DNA of 64,000 nucleotides from Saprospiraceae bacterium (GTDB lineage: Bacteria > Bacteroidota > Bacteroidia > Chitinophagales > Saprospiraceae): assembly GCA_028280415.1 (NCBI GenBank), contig JANQLV010000012.1, positions 51,765 to 115,764 on the forward strand, read 5' to 3'. Position 1 is the first letter of the stretch; every line of letters begins with the position of its first letter. Below are positions 17,801 through 26,219 of the stretch, piece by piece. Position numbers and translations under genes: made by a program. The notes under the pieces are model-generated. The model saw only the letters and a program-made list of their open reading frames with translations, was not told the origin of the DNA and did no database searches.

Positions 17801-17911
17801 GGGGGTATTCGGGCATGGTTCTTTTCTTTGAAAAAGGACACCTTCGTTTAGAATAGGTTCAAAATCCGGATTTATCTTTCAGGATGAAGAATAAATGAGG
17901 TTTGGATACCT

Positions 17912-19276
17912 CTAGGGATTAGTAGTCAGTGTACTATCCCGTGTAACTTCTTGCTTTTTTACAACACTTTTAAAGCTTTTGAACTGAATTTTATCCAATT
18001 CCAGTTTGACCGAATCCCGAATAATATTGAATTTAGGAATATCTGCTTCCGGCATGGGTTCAGGTGGAGGAAGGTTCTCTCGCAAATGATTGACTTGCTT
18101 TCCGTTTTTCCAGAATCTAAAGCAAACATGCGGGCCGGTAGCTAATCCGGTAGAACCCACATAACCAATGGTTTGCCCTTGTTTAACGTGTACACCGGTA
18201 TTTACGCCCTTGGCAAAGCTGTTCATATGGAGATACTGGGTTTGGTAAACTTTATCGTGTTTGATCTTGATAAAATTGCCATTCCCTTTTGTATAGCCTT
18301 TTCTGACCACTACACCATCTGCAACCGCTCGGATAGGTGTCCCACGAGGTGCTGCATAATCGGTCCCGAGATGTGCTTTACGCCGTTTTAAAATAGGGTG
18401 GAAGCGACGTAAATTATACCCGCTGGAAATTCTTGAATATTTGACCGGAGACTTTAAAAATGCTTTTTTCATCGGTCTGGCTTCTAAATCGTAAAAACCG
18501 TTATGCCTTTCATTTTCAAAATAAAAAGCATAGTACTCATTATCATAATTTTTATAATAAGCACCTTTAATCTCGCCAACACCAACCGGTTCACCATCAA
18601 TATAATGGCGTTCATATATCAATTTAAAACGATCATCCTTTTGAATATAGTGGAAGTCTACGGACCAGGCCAAAGCATCCTCCATCTTGGCGGTTAATCC
18701 ATAACTAAGCCCATTATCGACCATGGTGTTCCACAATGAAGTTTCAATAATCCCCGAAGCGGTTTCAATTCTGGTTTCAATCGGTCTTTCTACATTTTTA
18801 ACCGTTTTATTTTTGAAGTCAAAAACGATGTAATTATATACGCTTGGTTCATAAATGAAATAATCAGCGGAGGAAGTAGTATCGGCAGTAAGGACGGTAT
18901 AAGGTTTTCCAGCTCTTAAAGTTCGAACATCAAATATATCTTTGTATTCCTTTACCATATATTCAATATCCATATAGTCAACCTTATAAGCGGTTAAGAT
19001 ATCGGAAATGAACTCGTTTTCGTTGACGAGCTTTTTATCAACCTGAAAAGTATCTAAAACGAAACCGTATTTTATGGTGGGTTCAATAACTTCAAATGCA
19101 CCGAGCTTTATTTGAGATTGATGGATAGAAGCAGCGCGATGGTTTGAAAATTGAGTTAAATTATGAATCAGTACACTAGAGGCAAGTGCGACAAGCGCAA
19201 CTAGAAGAATTCTTTTTTTATGGAGTCTTTTACCTTTTTTCGTGTCTCTCTTTACTTTTGTTCCCGTATTATCCAC
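17912..19276 (-). CDS. M23 family (LytM-type) peptidoglycan endopeptidase, membrane anchored
   Basis: This 454-residue protein has one N-terminal membrane anchor (about residues 22-38) after a basic stretch, an OapA/LysM-like middle region, and a C-terminal M23 peptidase domain. The Zn ligands H302 and D306 (HLGTD) are clear, H350 is in YLHM, and H383 is in GPHVC. The usual HxH motif reads H383-V-C385, so the last Zn ligand is Cys instead of His. It is expected to cut peptide cross-links of peptidoglycan in the periplasm. A TTG-N19-TATCTTTG promoter lies about 80 bases upstream on the minus strand. Confidence 0.9.
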   Translation of the reverse strand: MDNTGTKVKRDTKKGKRLHKKRILLVALVALASSVLIHNLTQFSNHRAASIHQSQIKLGAFEVIEPTIKYGFVLDTFQVDKKLVNENEFISDILTAYKVDYMDIEYMVKEYKDIFDVRTLRAGKPYTVLTADTTSSADYFIYEPSVYNYIVFDFKNKTVKNVERPIETRIETASGIIETSLWNTMVDNGLSYGLTAKMEDALAWSVDFHYIQKDDRFKLIYERHYIDGEPVGVGEIKGAYYKNYDNEYYAFYFENERHNGFYDLEARPMKKAFLKSPVKYSRISSGYNLRRFHPILKRRKAHLGTDYAAPRGTPIRAVADGVVVRKGYTKGNGNFIKIKHDKVYQTQYLHMNSFAKGVNTGVHVKQGQTIGYVGSTGLATGPHVCFRFWKNGKQVNHLRENLPPPEPMPEADIPKFNIIRDSVKLELDKIQFKSFKSVVKKQEVTRDSTLTTNP

Positions 19277-19358
19277 TATATAACCTGTGTTTGTGTATCA
19301 TTTCTACGGGTTTATACCCGCTATCATTAAGCAAATTAAAATTATCAGCTCTAGCGAT

Positions 19359-19388
19359 CAAAGATAGAACTTTGAGATAGAATTACAA
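19359..19388 (-). promoter_or_regulatory. Bacteroidota promoter of the M23 peptidase gene
   Basis: On the minus strand TTG (19386-19388), a 19-base spacer and TATCTTTG (19359-19366) match the consensus exactly. A leader of about 75 bases follows, with a small hairpin CGGGT-TTAT-ACCCG at 19307-19320. Confidence 0.7.
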
Positions 19389-19494
19389 GAGATTATATGT
19401 TAAATTACATTCTCTGAATTATGAATAACAAATATATTGCCTTATTAATGTTTCGTTCATAAAATATTGGAAAGGGAAGGGAATTACATAAGTA

Positions 19495-21417
19495 TTATTT
19501 GGTCAAAACGACATCAACTCTGCGAAACTGCATGTCTTTAGAGTTATCGGAACTAACCGAACCACGTCCTTCATTTCGGATCAGGTTAATTTCGATTCCT
19601 TCCTTTTTGAGAAAATCAACAATAGCTGCCGCTCTTTTCTGGGACAGCTTTTTATTATAATCCGCATTTCCCTTACTATCCGCATAACCGACTACTTCGA
19701 CACTCCAGCTATTATCACTTTTCAGAAAAGCGATGAGGTTATCGAGTTCTTGCCTGGCATTATTATTCAATTCAAAAGAATCAAAATCGAAGAAAAACTG
19801 GATATGCTTTTGTTTTACTTCCACTTTTTCCTTTACTACAGCTTGAGGGATTGGTTCGAGCAGGACCTCTTGCTGGATGGGTTTGATGTTTTCCTGGGTA
19901 GCGAGAAAGACGGAATTGATATAATATTTATAACCCTGGTGGGTTGCTTGGATAGCATAACCCTTATTCCCGGGCAAGCATAAAAAGAACCAACCGGATG
20001 CATCGGATCGAACGAGCCATTTTTCATCCTTCCGGGAGATAATCACATCACATTCTAGAGGTTGATTGGTTTCGATATCTTTGACAAAACCTTCGAGATG
20101 GACTGTTGGATTAGGGCGTAGGTCCTCTGGTAACTCAAAAGTGTAAATATCCAGACCTCCTTCGCCACTTCCTCTGGCAGAAGCCAAATAGGCTGTTTTG
20201 CCATCCCCCTGTACATAAAAACCGAGTTCTTTTGCCGGGGTATTGATCGGATAACCCAGGTTTTGAGGTTTTGACCAGCTTTGACCTGTACGGCGACTTA
20301 AAAAAAGATCCCCTTCGCCTTGTCCTTTGTGTCCATTACTGGAAAAGTACAAAGTCGAACCATCGGTTGAAATAAAGGGAGCTTCTTCATCCCCCGGAGT
20401 ATTGATCTGAGGACCGAGGTTAACCGGGATTCCCCATTCTCCATTGGTCTGCATTTCGCTCATATATAAGTCAACACCACCCATTCCGCCTTCCCTGGAA
20501 CTACTGAAAAACATATATCTGCCATCGCAGGTAATAGAAGGTTGAGAGTCCCAAAACGCTGAATTCAGCATTCCCTCAACCCGTTCTACTTTAGAGACAT
20601 CGCCATTTTGCAGCAATGCATGATATATATCGCATCCTCCCTCCGTATCTTTTCGCATACATCCGGCAAAATAAAAGGATTTGCCATGTGTCTCGAATTT
20701 TGCCATCCCTTCACTGTTTTTGGTATTGATTGCCTTTCCGAATGGCTTACTTTTGCTCCAGCTACCATTGATGAACTGGCTAATCATTACATCCTCATTA
20801 TGCTGTTCAATTTGTCTGGTATAAACCAATTGAGTACCATCATTGGTGATGGTAGGCAGGTATTCGTCTTTATCGGAATTAATGCTTGGTCCCAGATTTA
20901 TTGGGGCAGGCAGCATTAAAGAGGAATCAATATTGGCAATATACTCGCAATTTTCGAGTCGTTCTTCCAGCAATTGCTCATAAGTAAACTCCAGTCCTGA
21001 TTCCTTTTGCTTATTTGCGTAATTATGTATGTTATAAGATTTGAATTTTTCGTAGTACTCTTTTGCCTTTTCCGGTTGATTCATTCTAAAATAAGCCTCG
21101 CCACATTCGTAAAAAGCTGCCCTGGATAGCTTTTTATCCAGTTCAAAAGATTTTTCATAGGCTTTAATCGCTCCTTCGTAATCCTGGAGTTCGAGCAGCA
21201 CGATACCCAGTTCGCGATAAGCAACCGCAAAATCATCTTTGATTTTGATGGTGTATTCCAATTGTTTTTTGGCTAACTCGTATTGATGCACACTTACCAG
21301 ACGTTGAGCAATTTGAAGGGATTTTTTGGCATTTCCGGTTTCGACAAATCCCTTATGTGTTTGTGCGGATGCGGTAAATCCAGCCAGGATCAGTGTGATG
21401 AATAACCAATTTCTCAT
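19495..21417 (-). CDS. PorE-like OmpA-family protein (TPR, beta-propeller, CRD, OmpA-C)
   Basis: This 640-residue exported protein (signal peptide of about 18 residues) has the four-part order known from PorE of the T9SS: TPR repeats at about 30-130, WD40/PD40-type propeller blades at about 175-425 (repeated ITxDGxxxFFSS-like motifs), a carboxypeptidase-regulatory-like domain at about 435-505, and a C-terminal OmpA domain at about 530-640 with the peptidoglycan-binding signature (GYADSKG followed by LSQKRA). PorE tethers the T9SS to peptidoglycan. Many OmpA proteins with this architecture exist in this phylum, so PorE orthology is likely in form but not proven. It is divergent from a T9SS cargo gene. 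Confidence 0.82.
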   Translation of the reverse strand: MRNWLFITLILAGFTASAQTHKGFVETGNAKKSLQIAQRLVSVHQYELAKKQLEYTIKIKDDFAVAYRELGIVLLELQDYEGAIKAYEKSFELDKKLSRAAFYECGEAYFRMNQPEKAKEYYEKFKSYNIHNYANKQKESGLEFTYEQLLEERLENCEYIANIDSSLMLPAPINLGPSINSDKDEYLPTITNDGTQLVYTRQIEQHNEDVMISQFINGSWSKSKPFGKAINTKNSEGMAKFETHGKSFYFAGCMRKDTEGGCDIYHALLQNGDVSKVERVEGMLNSAFWDSQPSITCDGRYMFFSSSREGGMGGVDLYMSEMQTNGEWGIPVNLGPQINTPGDEEAPFISTDGSTLYFSSNGHKGQGEGDLFLSRRTGQSWSKPQNLGYPINTPAKELGFYVQGDGKTAYLASARGSGEGGLDIYTFELPEDLRPNPTVHLEGFVKDIETNQPLECDVIISRKDEKWLVRSDASGWFFLCLPGNKGYAIQATHQGYKYYINSVFLATQENIKPIQQEVLLEPIPQAVVKEKVEVKQKHIQFFFDFDSFELNNNARQELDNLIAFLKSDNSWSVEVVGYADSKGNADYNKKLSQKRAAAIVDFLKKEGIEINLIRNEGRGSVSSDNSKDMQFRRVDVVLTK

Positions 21418-21752
21418 AACTGTTTGCTTGTATAAAAAATGAAGATCGAAAGGGGGAGATAAGTGGTTATTGATTCAATGTCATCAAACCTTTAATAGGA
21501 AATATGCAATTATGTTGCCGTTTTGAAATGAGCCGGTAAGAATAAAAGGAAATCAGGCCAGGAAAGCGAAATGACGCTGTAGCGATAGTAAACAAGATTT
21601 GTGTCCGAAATTCTTAAAATTGTGCCATAAATGACAATAATTTTGGCAAATTTTTTACATTGCAATATAATATTACGCTTTACATAGTTATATGTTATTA
21701 AAAATTGTTAATCTTAAGACAAATTATTGTTTAATCAAACAAAAGCTTTAGT
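21418..21752. other. Divergent intergenic region, 335 bases
   Basis: This AT-rich stretch separates the minus-strand PorE-like gene from a plus-strand T9SS cargo gene. I see no ORF of credible length or RNA gene in it. A 6-base inverted repeat, TTGTTT-aatc-AAACAA, lies at 21727-21742 just before the cargo gene's ATG at 21753. No exact TAnnTTTG promoter element is seen in the right place for either gene. Confidence 0.5.
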
Positions 21753-23696
21753 ATGAAAAGAATTTTTACCCTGTTAATTCTATGTGTTGTTGTTTTCAGT
21801 GCGAATTCACAAACTATTTATTTCCAGGAAGGTTTCGATAATGGATTACCTCCTGGATGGACAGCCGACGATGAGTGGCTATTTGATACACCGAGTAATA
21901 TTTCGAGTCAGTATTTTACCGTTCCTGAAGCAGATGGGAACGTTGCTTGCTTTAATGATGATGGTTTGGGGAATGGTGTAGTTGGTGGAGGTATGTTTGT
22001 TACTTCTGCAATCGACCTAACTTCCGCAACCGGAACTGTTATTCTTGAAATGCAATCTTATTTCCCTAATCTGGACTATCAGGGAAATGATGAGACTGCA
22101 AAAATTTCCATTTCTTCGGATATGGGAACAACCTGGACAGAAGTAGATGACCTCGTAGGAGGTGAAGGCGGTGATTTTTCTGTTATTTTTTATGACATCA
22201 GTAGTTATGCCGGTGAAACTGTCATGTTACAATTTGTTTACGACGATGGTGATACTTGGAACTATGGTTGGGCGGTTGATAATATTACGATCGCTGATCA
22301 GATTACACTGATTGCTCCACGTTCATTTGGATTACATGCAGGTAGTTCGGTGATTATGGCGCAGGCCCTTGACGGTATTGAATATTATAATGATGGATTT
22401 GTATACAATAACGGTCTTGAGGAGATTACTTCCTTTGATATAGAGTTGTCAAACGGAACAGATGTATTCACTCAATCTTTCACTGATGTAAGTATTCCTT
22501 ACAACACTATTGTTCGTTACTCACTTGACCAGGCTATTACGGTTAGTGGTGATCAAGAATGGACCGTTACTTTGAAAAACGTTAATGGTTCTTCCGATCC
22601 AGACGAAGATCCATCTGATGATGCTATGTCTTTTGATCTTAATGCCGTTACAGGGATTAATCCGCATAAAGGAGTTATGATAGAAGAAGCTACCGGTACC
22701 TGGTGTACCTGGTGTCCAAGAGGTGCGGTTTATCTTGATGAAATGTCTAAAAGATTTGGAAAGCACTTTGTAGGTATAGCCGTACACAACGCTGATCCAA
22801 TGGCATTTGAAGAATACGATGATGCAATTACCGATTTTCCTAATTTCCCGGGATTCCCTTCTGTAGTTTATCAGAGAGAGTCAATACTTGATCCAGATGA
22901 AATCGTTGATCCAAGTATTGCGGAAATGCAAGTAGCACCACCTGCAACTATAGAAATTGGAGCATCTCTAGATGGTAATGACCTAACAACTTCTATTGGA
23001 TTAGAATTCCTGGAAGATGTAACAGAAGATTATAGTCTTGCAATTATCCTTACTGAAGACGGTTTGACCGGAACAACTAATGATTGGGCTCAAATTAACG
23101 CTTATAGCGGCGGTGGATTCGGACCAATGGGTGGATATGAATTATTGCCAAGTGCAGTACCACCAGAATTGATGGTTTATGACCACGTAGGAAGAGCATT
23201 GATTGGTGGTTTCCCAGGTGTTGGAGATACTATTGTTGGAGCACATACGATTGGAGAGATCAAAGGCTATGTTTTTGATACCTATACCATTCCAGCTGAA
23301 TTTGTAATGGATAATATGCACATTGTTGGTGCATTGATTAACAGCGATGGTGAAATCGTAAATTCAACCTATTCAAGTATTGATGATGCGGTAAACAATG
23401 GCTTGTTTGTAGCACCAGTAAGTACGGAGAATATTTATGATAGTAATTTAGCTGAAATCAATCCGAATCCGGTTAAAGATATTGCTTACATCTCTATGTC
23501 TCTAGATGAAGCAAATGAAGTGAAAGTTACTTTGATGAATGCTGTTGGTCAGCAAGTTTCTTATAATAACTATGGTACTCTGTCTGGTACATTTAACCTT
23601 GAGTATGATATGAGCAATCTTGTTACTGGAATGTACTTCATGCATATCCAGGTTGATAACAAGTATGTTTCTAAGAAAATTACAAAAGTAGACTAA
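21753..23696 (+). CDS. T9SS-secreted Omp28/thioredoxin-fold protein with cleaved-adhesin-like domain
   Basis: This 647-residue secreted protein carries a signal peptide (about 19 residues), a beta-sandwich domain resembling the cleaved-adhesin/MAM group (starting at FQEGFDNGLPPGW, about 24-180), an Ig-like region (about 190-300), an Omp28-like thioredoxin-fold domain with C318-x-x-C321 (CTWC) at about 300-550, and a T9SS type A sorting domain (about 570-647, beginning INPNPV). T9SS would transport it across the outer membrane. The CxxC pair suggests redox activity or a structural disulfide outside the cell; the substrate is unknown. A terminator hairpin follows at 23718-23752. Confidence 0.87.
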   Translation: MKRIFTLLILCVVVFSANSQTIYFQEGFDNGLPPGWTADDEWLFDTPSNISSQYFTVPEADGNVACFNDDGLGNGVVGGGMFVTSAIDLTSATGTVILEMQSYFPNLDYQGNDETAKISISSDMGTTWTEVDDLVGGEGGDFSVIFYDISSYAGETVMLQFVYDDGDTWNYGWAVDNITIADQITLIAPRSFGLHAGSSVIMAQALDGIEYYNDGFVYNNGLEEITSFDIELSNGTDVFTQSFTDVSIPYNTIVRYSLDQAITVSGDQEWTVTLKNVNGSSDPDEDPSDDAMSFDLNAVTGINPHKGVMIEEATGTWCTWCPRGAVYLDEMSKRFGKHFVGIAVHNADPMAFEEYDDAITDFPNFPGFPSVVYQRESILDPDEIVDPSIAEMQVAPPATIEIGASLDGNDLTTSIGLEFLEDVTEDYSLAIILTEDGLTGTTNDWAQINAYSGGGFGPMGGYELLPSAVPPELMVYDHVGRALIGGFPGVGDTIVGAHTIGEIKGYVFDTYTIPAEFVMDNMHIVGALINSDGEIVNSTYSSIDDAVNNGLFVAPVSTENIYDSNLAEINPNPVKDIAYISMSLDEANEVKVTLMNAVGQQVSYNNYGTLSGTFNLEYDMSNLVTGMYFMHIQVDNKYVSKKITKVD

Positions 23697-23717
23697 TTGG
23701 AATTATATTGTTAGTTG

Positions 23718-23752
23718 ACAGGCCGTATCTTCTTCGAGAAGATGCTGCCTGT
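23718..23752 (+). terminator. Rho-independent-like terminator
   Basis: The hairpin has outer arms ACAGGC / GCCTGT and inner arms ATCTTCT / AGAAGAT around a TCG loop, followed by a short pyrimidine-rich tail (TTTCCCTCT). It begins 22 bases after the stop of the T9SS Omp28-like gene and probably ends its transcript. Confidence 0.75.
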
Positions 23753-23839
23753 TTCCCTCTATTATAAGCCTGATGTTTAAAACGAATTTTCTTTTAGACA
23801 TCAGTAATTTTTTTTAATTTTACAAAAAATTAAAGACTC

Positions 23840-24547
23840 ATGAAATTTTATTTAAGCTTTTTGTTTTTAGCCTTATTTACGTTTTCTTATGGACAGGGAT
23901 TACAGCTAAGTGAGGAAGAAGTTCAATTAGAACTGGATGGATATCTTGAATACGGTGATGTATTAATAACTAATACCGATTCCGAAAATGTCGAAGTAGC
24001 TGTTAGACTTGAAGTAGAATGCTACGAGGAAGGAGACATTACTAAAATTCAAATTTGTATTGGAACCCTGTGTTTTTTCCCAACGGATGAAGAAACAGTT
24101 TGGGGAGATGATGGGGGCGACCCGATCTTGGTATTGGAACCAGATACACCTTCTGATGCTTTGAAGTTTTCACCTATTCCGGTTGGAGAAGTAGGTTCTT
24201 CATGGAATGTAGTTTTTTATGATCGGAATGATCCGGCTAATAGTGCTACTTTAAACGTGAAAATTGCTGCTTGTACTCCGGTTAGTACCAAAGAAATTGT
24301 ACATGAAGTAGGAGCCGCTTTCCCTAATCCTGCTAAAGATATTATCACTATTCCTTATCAGCACGATGCAGAAAATGCTCAATTACAGGTTTTTAATACC
24401 CTGGGCGTATTGGTACAATCTGCCGTTCTTGATCGCTATAATGGTCAATTAGATTTGGATGTGAGTGCTCTGCACGAAGGGCTCTATTTCTACTACATTA
24501 TCGATGAAAAAGGTGGTCAATCACAAGTTTTATCATTTGTAAAATAA
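23840..24547 (+). CDS. Small T9SS-secreted protein with type A sorting domain
   Basis: This 235-residue protein has a signal peptide (about 18 residues, FTFSYGQ), a beta-rich N-terminal domain of about 130 residues with four cysteines, and a C-terminal T9SS sorting domain (about residues 150-235) that begins with FPNPAKD and ends with a GLYFYYIID-type strand. The N-terminal part resembles the abnormal-spindle/Ig-like DUF family used in surface proteins, but I cannot name the family. It follows the Omp28-like gene by 143 bases, across a hairpin terminator, so it is probably transcribed separately. Confidence 0.82.
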   Translation: MKFYLSFLFLALFTFSYGQGLQLSEEEVQLELDGYLEYGDVLITNTDSENVEVAVRLEVECYEEGDITKIQICIGTLCFFPTDEETVWGDDGGDPILVLEPDTPSDALKFSPIPVGEVGSSWNVVFYDRNDPANSATLNVKIAACTPVSTKEIVHEVGAAFPNPAKDIITIPYQHDAENAQLQVFNTLGVLVQSAVLDRYNGQLDLDVSALHEGLYFYYIIDEKGGQSQVLSFVK

Positions 24548-24587
24548 AAGGCTATTTTTAAGCTTTTATTTTATGAGTAGTAGTTTT

Positions 24588-24626
24588 AAAAAGCCGAAAT
24601 TCTCTAAAAGGGGATTTCGGCTTTTT
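24588..24626. terminator. Bidirectional terminator between convergent genes
   Basis: The 13-base arms AAAAAGCCGAAAT (24588-24600) and ATTTCGGCTTTTT (24614-24626) form a perfect stem with a T-run on both strands. It ends the plus-strand T9SS gene and the minus-strand DUF4230-like gene. The right arm lies inside the last codons of the minus-strand gene, so that gene's C terminus is encoded by its own terminator. Confidence 0.9.
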
Positions 24627-25821
24627 CTTTGGAAAAGGAATCATCTATATTTTCGATAGCTTCCCGGACAGGATTAACATTTTTAAATTTGACAACCAAT
24701 TTGTATTCGGTTTTCATATTGGCCAGAGCCGGTTTGAGAATCATATCCATAATTTCCATCGCCTGTTGCTTGGATTTTAGAGCTACTTCCTCGGTAAAAG
24801 CCTCTCTTCTGAACTCCCTGCGGAGTATATTAAAATTGGCATTCAAATCAGAATTAGCGACTTCTCTTAACCAGCCAATGTCCAGTTTTTCAATTTTGGG
24901 ATAAACTTCATGTGATAGTACCGTAGGTTCAGGCATTGTTACAACCAGTGTTTTGTTTTTGCTATTGAGCTTCATATCAAAAAACTGATCCAGTTTGAAG
25001 CCTACTTTTAATATACTGATTGCAGAGACTTCAATATCCGTTGAGGAAACCTCAAAACCCCAAACTTTGGTTTGAAGCTGTTTATTGATACCTTTTTTAT
25101 CCCGAATTTCATAGGTTCCCAGCTCTGCAATCGTTTTTTCAACTCTTTGTTCTAAAAGTCCTTTGGATCGGGCAAAATCCTCAATAGCTGCTTTATCCTG
25201 TAATCTTTTGATAAGAGGCCTTAATCCTTCGGTCATTGCTATACCGCAAGGCGTATCTATTTTGCGACCTTTTGCAGTTATTGTTCCATTATCCACTTTA
25301 AGCAGGGTCGTGATAACATGGTTCACCAAAAAGCAGGTATATTTTGAACCAACTTCATTCAGGGCTTCAACGGCGCTCATATTGCCGTTTTCATACCAGT
25401 CTTCATATAAATTTGCAGAAGTATCTCTAATATTTGTAAAATCTGTGAAGTATAGCTGTTTCAGATATGGATGATGTTTTTGATATTCGGTCTCAAGTTG
25501 TGATTTCAGGCTATCAGGGAAATCCATTCGATTGGCGACATGGTAGATTAGGGATAAATTGAAATCATATACCAGTTCATCGAACTCGCGATGGTATCGA
25601 TGTGGATTATTAATAACAGCTAATACGTTTTCGTCATCTGTGTCAAACTCAAAATTCGAAGGCACATAGGTAACCTGCATTTCTTCCGGAATAAAAGTGT
25701 AATCAGCAACATTGTTTTTATAATAATTATAGATGATTACACCGGCAGCGCATATCACTAACGTATAAAACATCAGTTTTCCAAGACCAATACCTGATCT
25801 TCTTAGGGGATTATTCGTCAT
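24604..25821 (-). CDS. DUF4230-like membrane-anchored protein
   Basis: This 405-residue protein has one N-terminal membrane anchor (about residues 14-30) and a long soluble domain. The C-terminal 200 residues, with the pattern of alternating beta strands and long Lys/Glu/Gln-rich helices (KVGFKLDQFF, LVVTMPEPTVLSH, LKSKQQAMEIMDMILKPAL), resemble the DUF4230 family, whose function is unknown. The N-terminal soluble part is not recognised. It is convergent with the preceding T9SS gene and ends within a bidirectional terminator. Confidence 0.75.
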   Translation of the reverse strand: MTNNPLRRSGIGLGKLMFYTLVICAAGVIIYNYYKNNVADYTFIPEEMQVTYVPSNFEFDTDDENVLAVINNPHRYHREFDELVYDFNLSLIYHVANRMDFPDSLKSQLETEYQKHHPYLKQLYFTDFTNIRDTSANLYEDWYENGNMSAVEALNEVGSKYTCFLVNHVITTLLKVDNGTITAKGRKIDTPCGIAMTEGLRPLIKRLQDKAAIEDFARSKGLLEQRVEKTIAELGTYEIRDKKGINKQLQTKVWGFEVSSTDIEVSAISILKVGFKLDQFFDMKLNSKNKTLVVTMPEPTVLSHEVYPKIEKLDIGWLREVANSDLNANFNILRREFRREAFTEEVALKSKQQAMEIMDMILKPALANMKTEYKLVVKFKNVNPVREAIENIDDSFSKEKAEIPF

Positions 25822-25994
25822 GCGAATCTGTTTTCAATTATTGAATTAATCAACTTTATTACTATGACGTCTTTTGGGTAAAATGTCACTTTAAATTTAA
25901 TCCGGTTTTCTTACTTCAAATTTAATGTAAAAAATTGATATTCAGCTTTCTACATACATAGCTAAAATGTAAAATATTATAAAATTTAATTTTT

Positions 25995-26093
25995 ATGAAA
26001 CTTTTCTCATTATCAAGGCAGCGTAAAATTGATGGCCAGCGTTTTTGCTTTGACTTTGCAATTCTTTATTGTAATGTTCAAAATTTCTCATAG
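25995..26093 (+). CDS. Possible microprotein, 32 residues (weak)
   Basis: An ATG at 25995 opens 32 codons ending in TAG at 26093. The product is basic and aromatic (begins MKLFSLSRQRK, contains two Cys). The only support is its position: a strong terminator follows 24 bases after the stop, and there is no other plus-strand gene for that terminator to serve. Codon use alone cannot tell it from noise, and the transcript could equally be non-coding. Confidence 0.2.
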   Translation: MKLFSLSRQRKIDGQRFCFDFAILYCNVQNFS

Positions 26094-26117
26094 GTGATAG
26101 TTAGTTTTCTGTGACAA

Positions 26118-26158
26118 AAAGCCGTATCTTTTCTAAGAAGTGATACGGCTTTCTTTTT
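26118..26158 (+). terminator. Strong rho-independent terminator without an annotated upstream gene
   Basis: The arms AAAGCCGTATC (26117-26127) and GATACGGCTTT (26142-26152) form an 11-base stem with a 14-base loop, followed by CTTTTTT. The opposite strand also has A/T runs (GACAAAAAG), so it could act both ways, but the minus-strand gene downstream in that direction starts 300 bases away. It insulates folP from whatever is transcribed upstream. Confidence 0.8.
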
Positions 26159-26191
26159 TGTCTTAAAGGGGGATTCGTCAATAAAATATCC

Positions 26192-26199
26192 TATTTTTG
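26192..26199 (+). promoter_or_regulatory. Bacteroidota -7 element of folP
   Basis: TATTTTTG matches TAnnTTTG exactly and lies 20 bases before the folP ATG at 26220. No clear TTTG -33 box is present at the usual spacing, so confidence is moderate. Confidence 0.5.
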
Positions 26200-26219
26200 G
26201 CGCAAATTATAGCCTTTAG

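Larger units (their letters stand above)
25822..26219. other. Intergenic region, 398 bases, with an orphan terminator
   Basis: This region separates the DUF4230-like gene from folP, which diverge. It holds a possible 32-codon ORF at 25995-26093, a strong plus-strand terminator hairpin at 26118-26158 and a TATTTTTG promoter element at 26192-26199. The terminator has no recognised plus-strand gene before it, so a short transcript (small RNA or microprotein mRNA) may start in this region. Confidence 0.6.
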
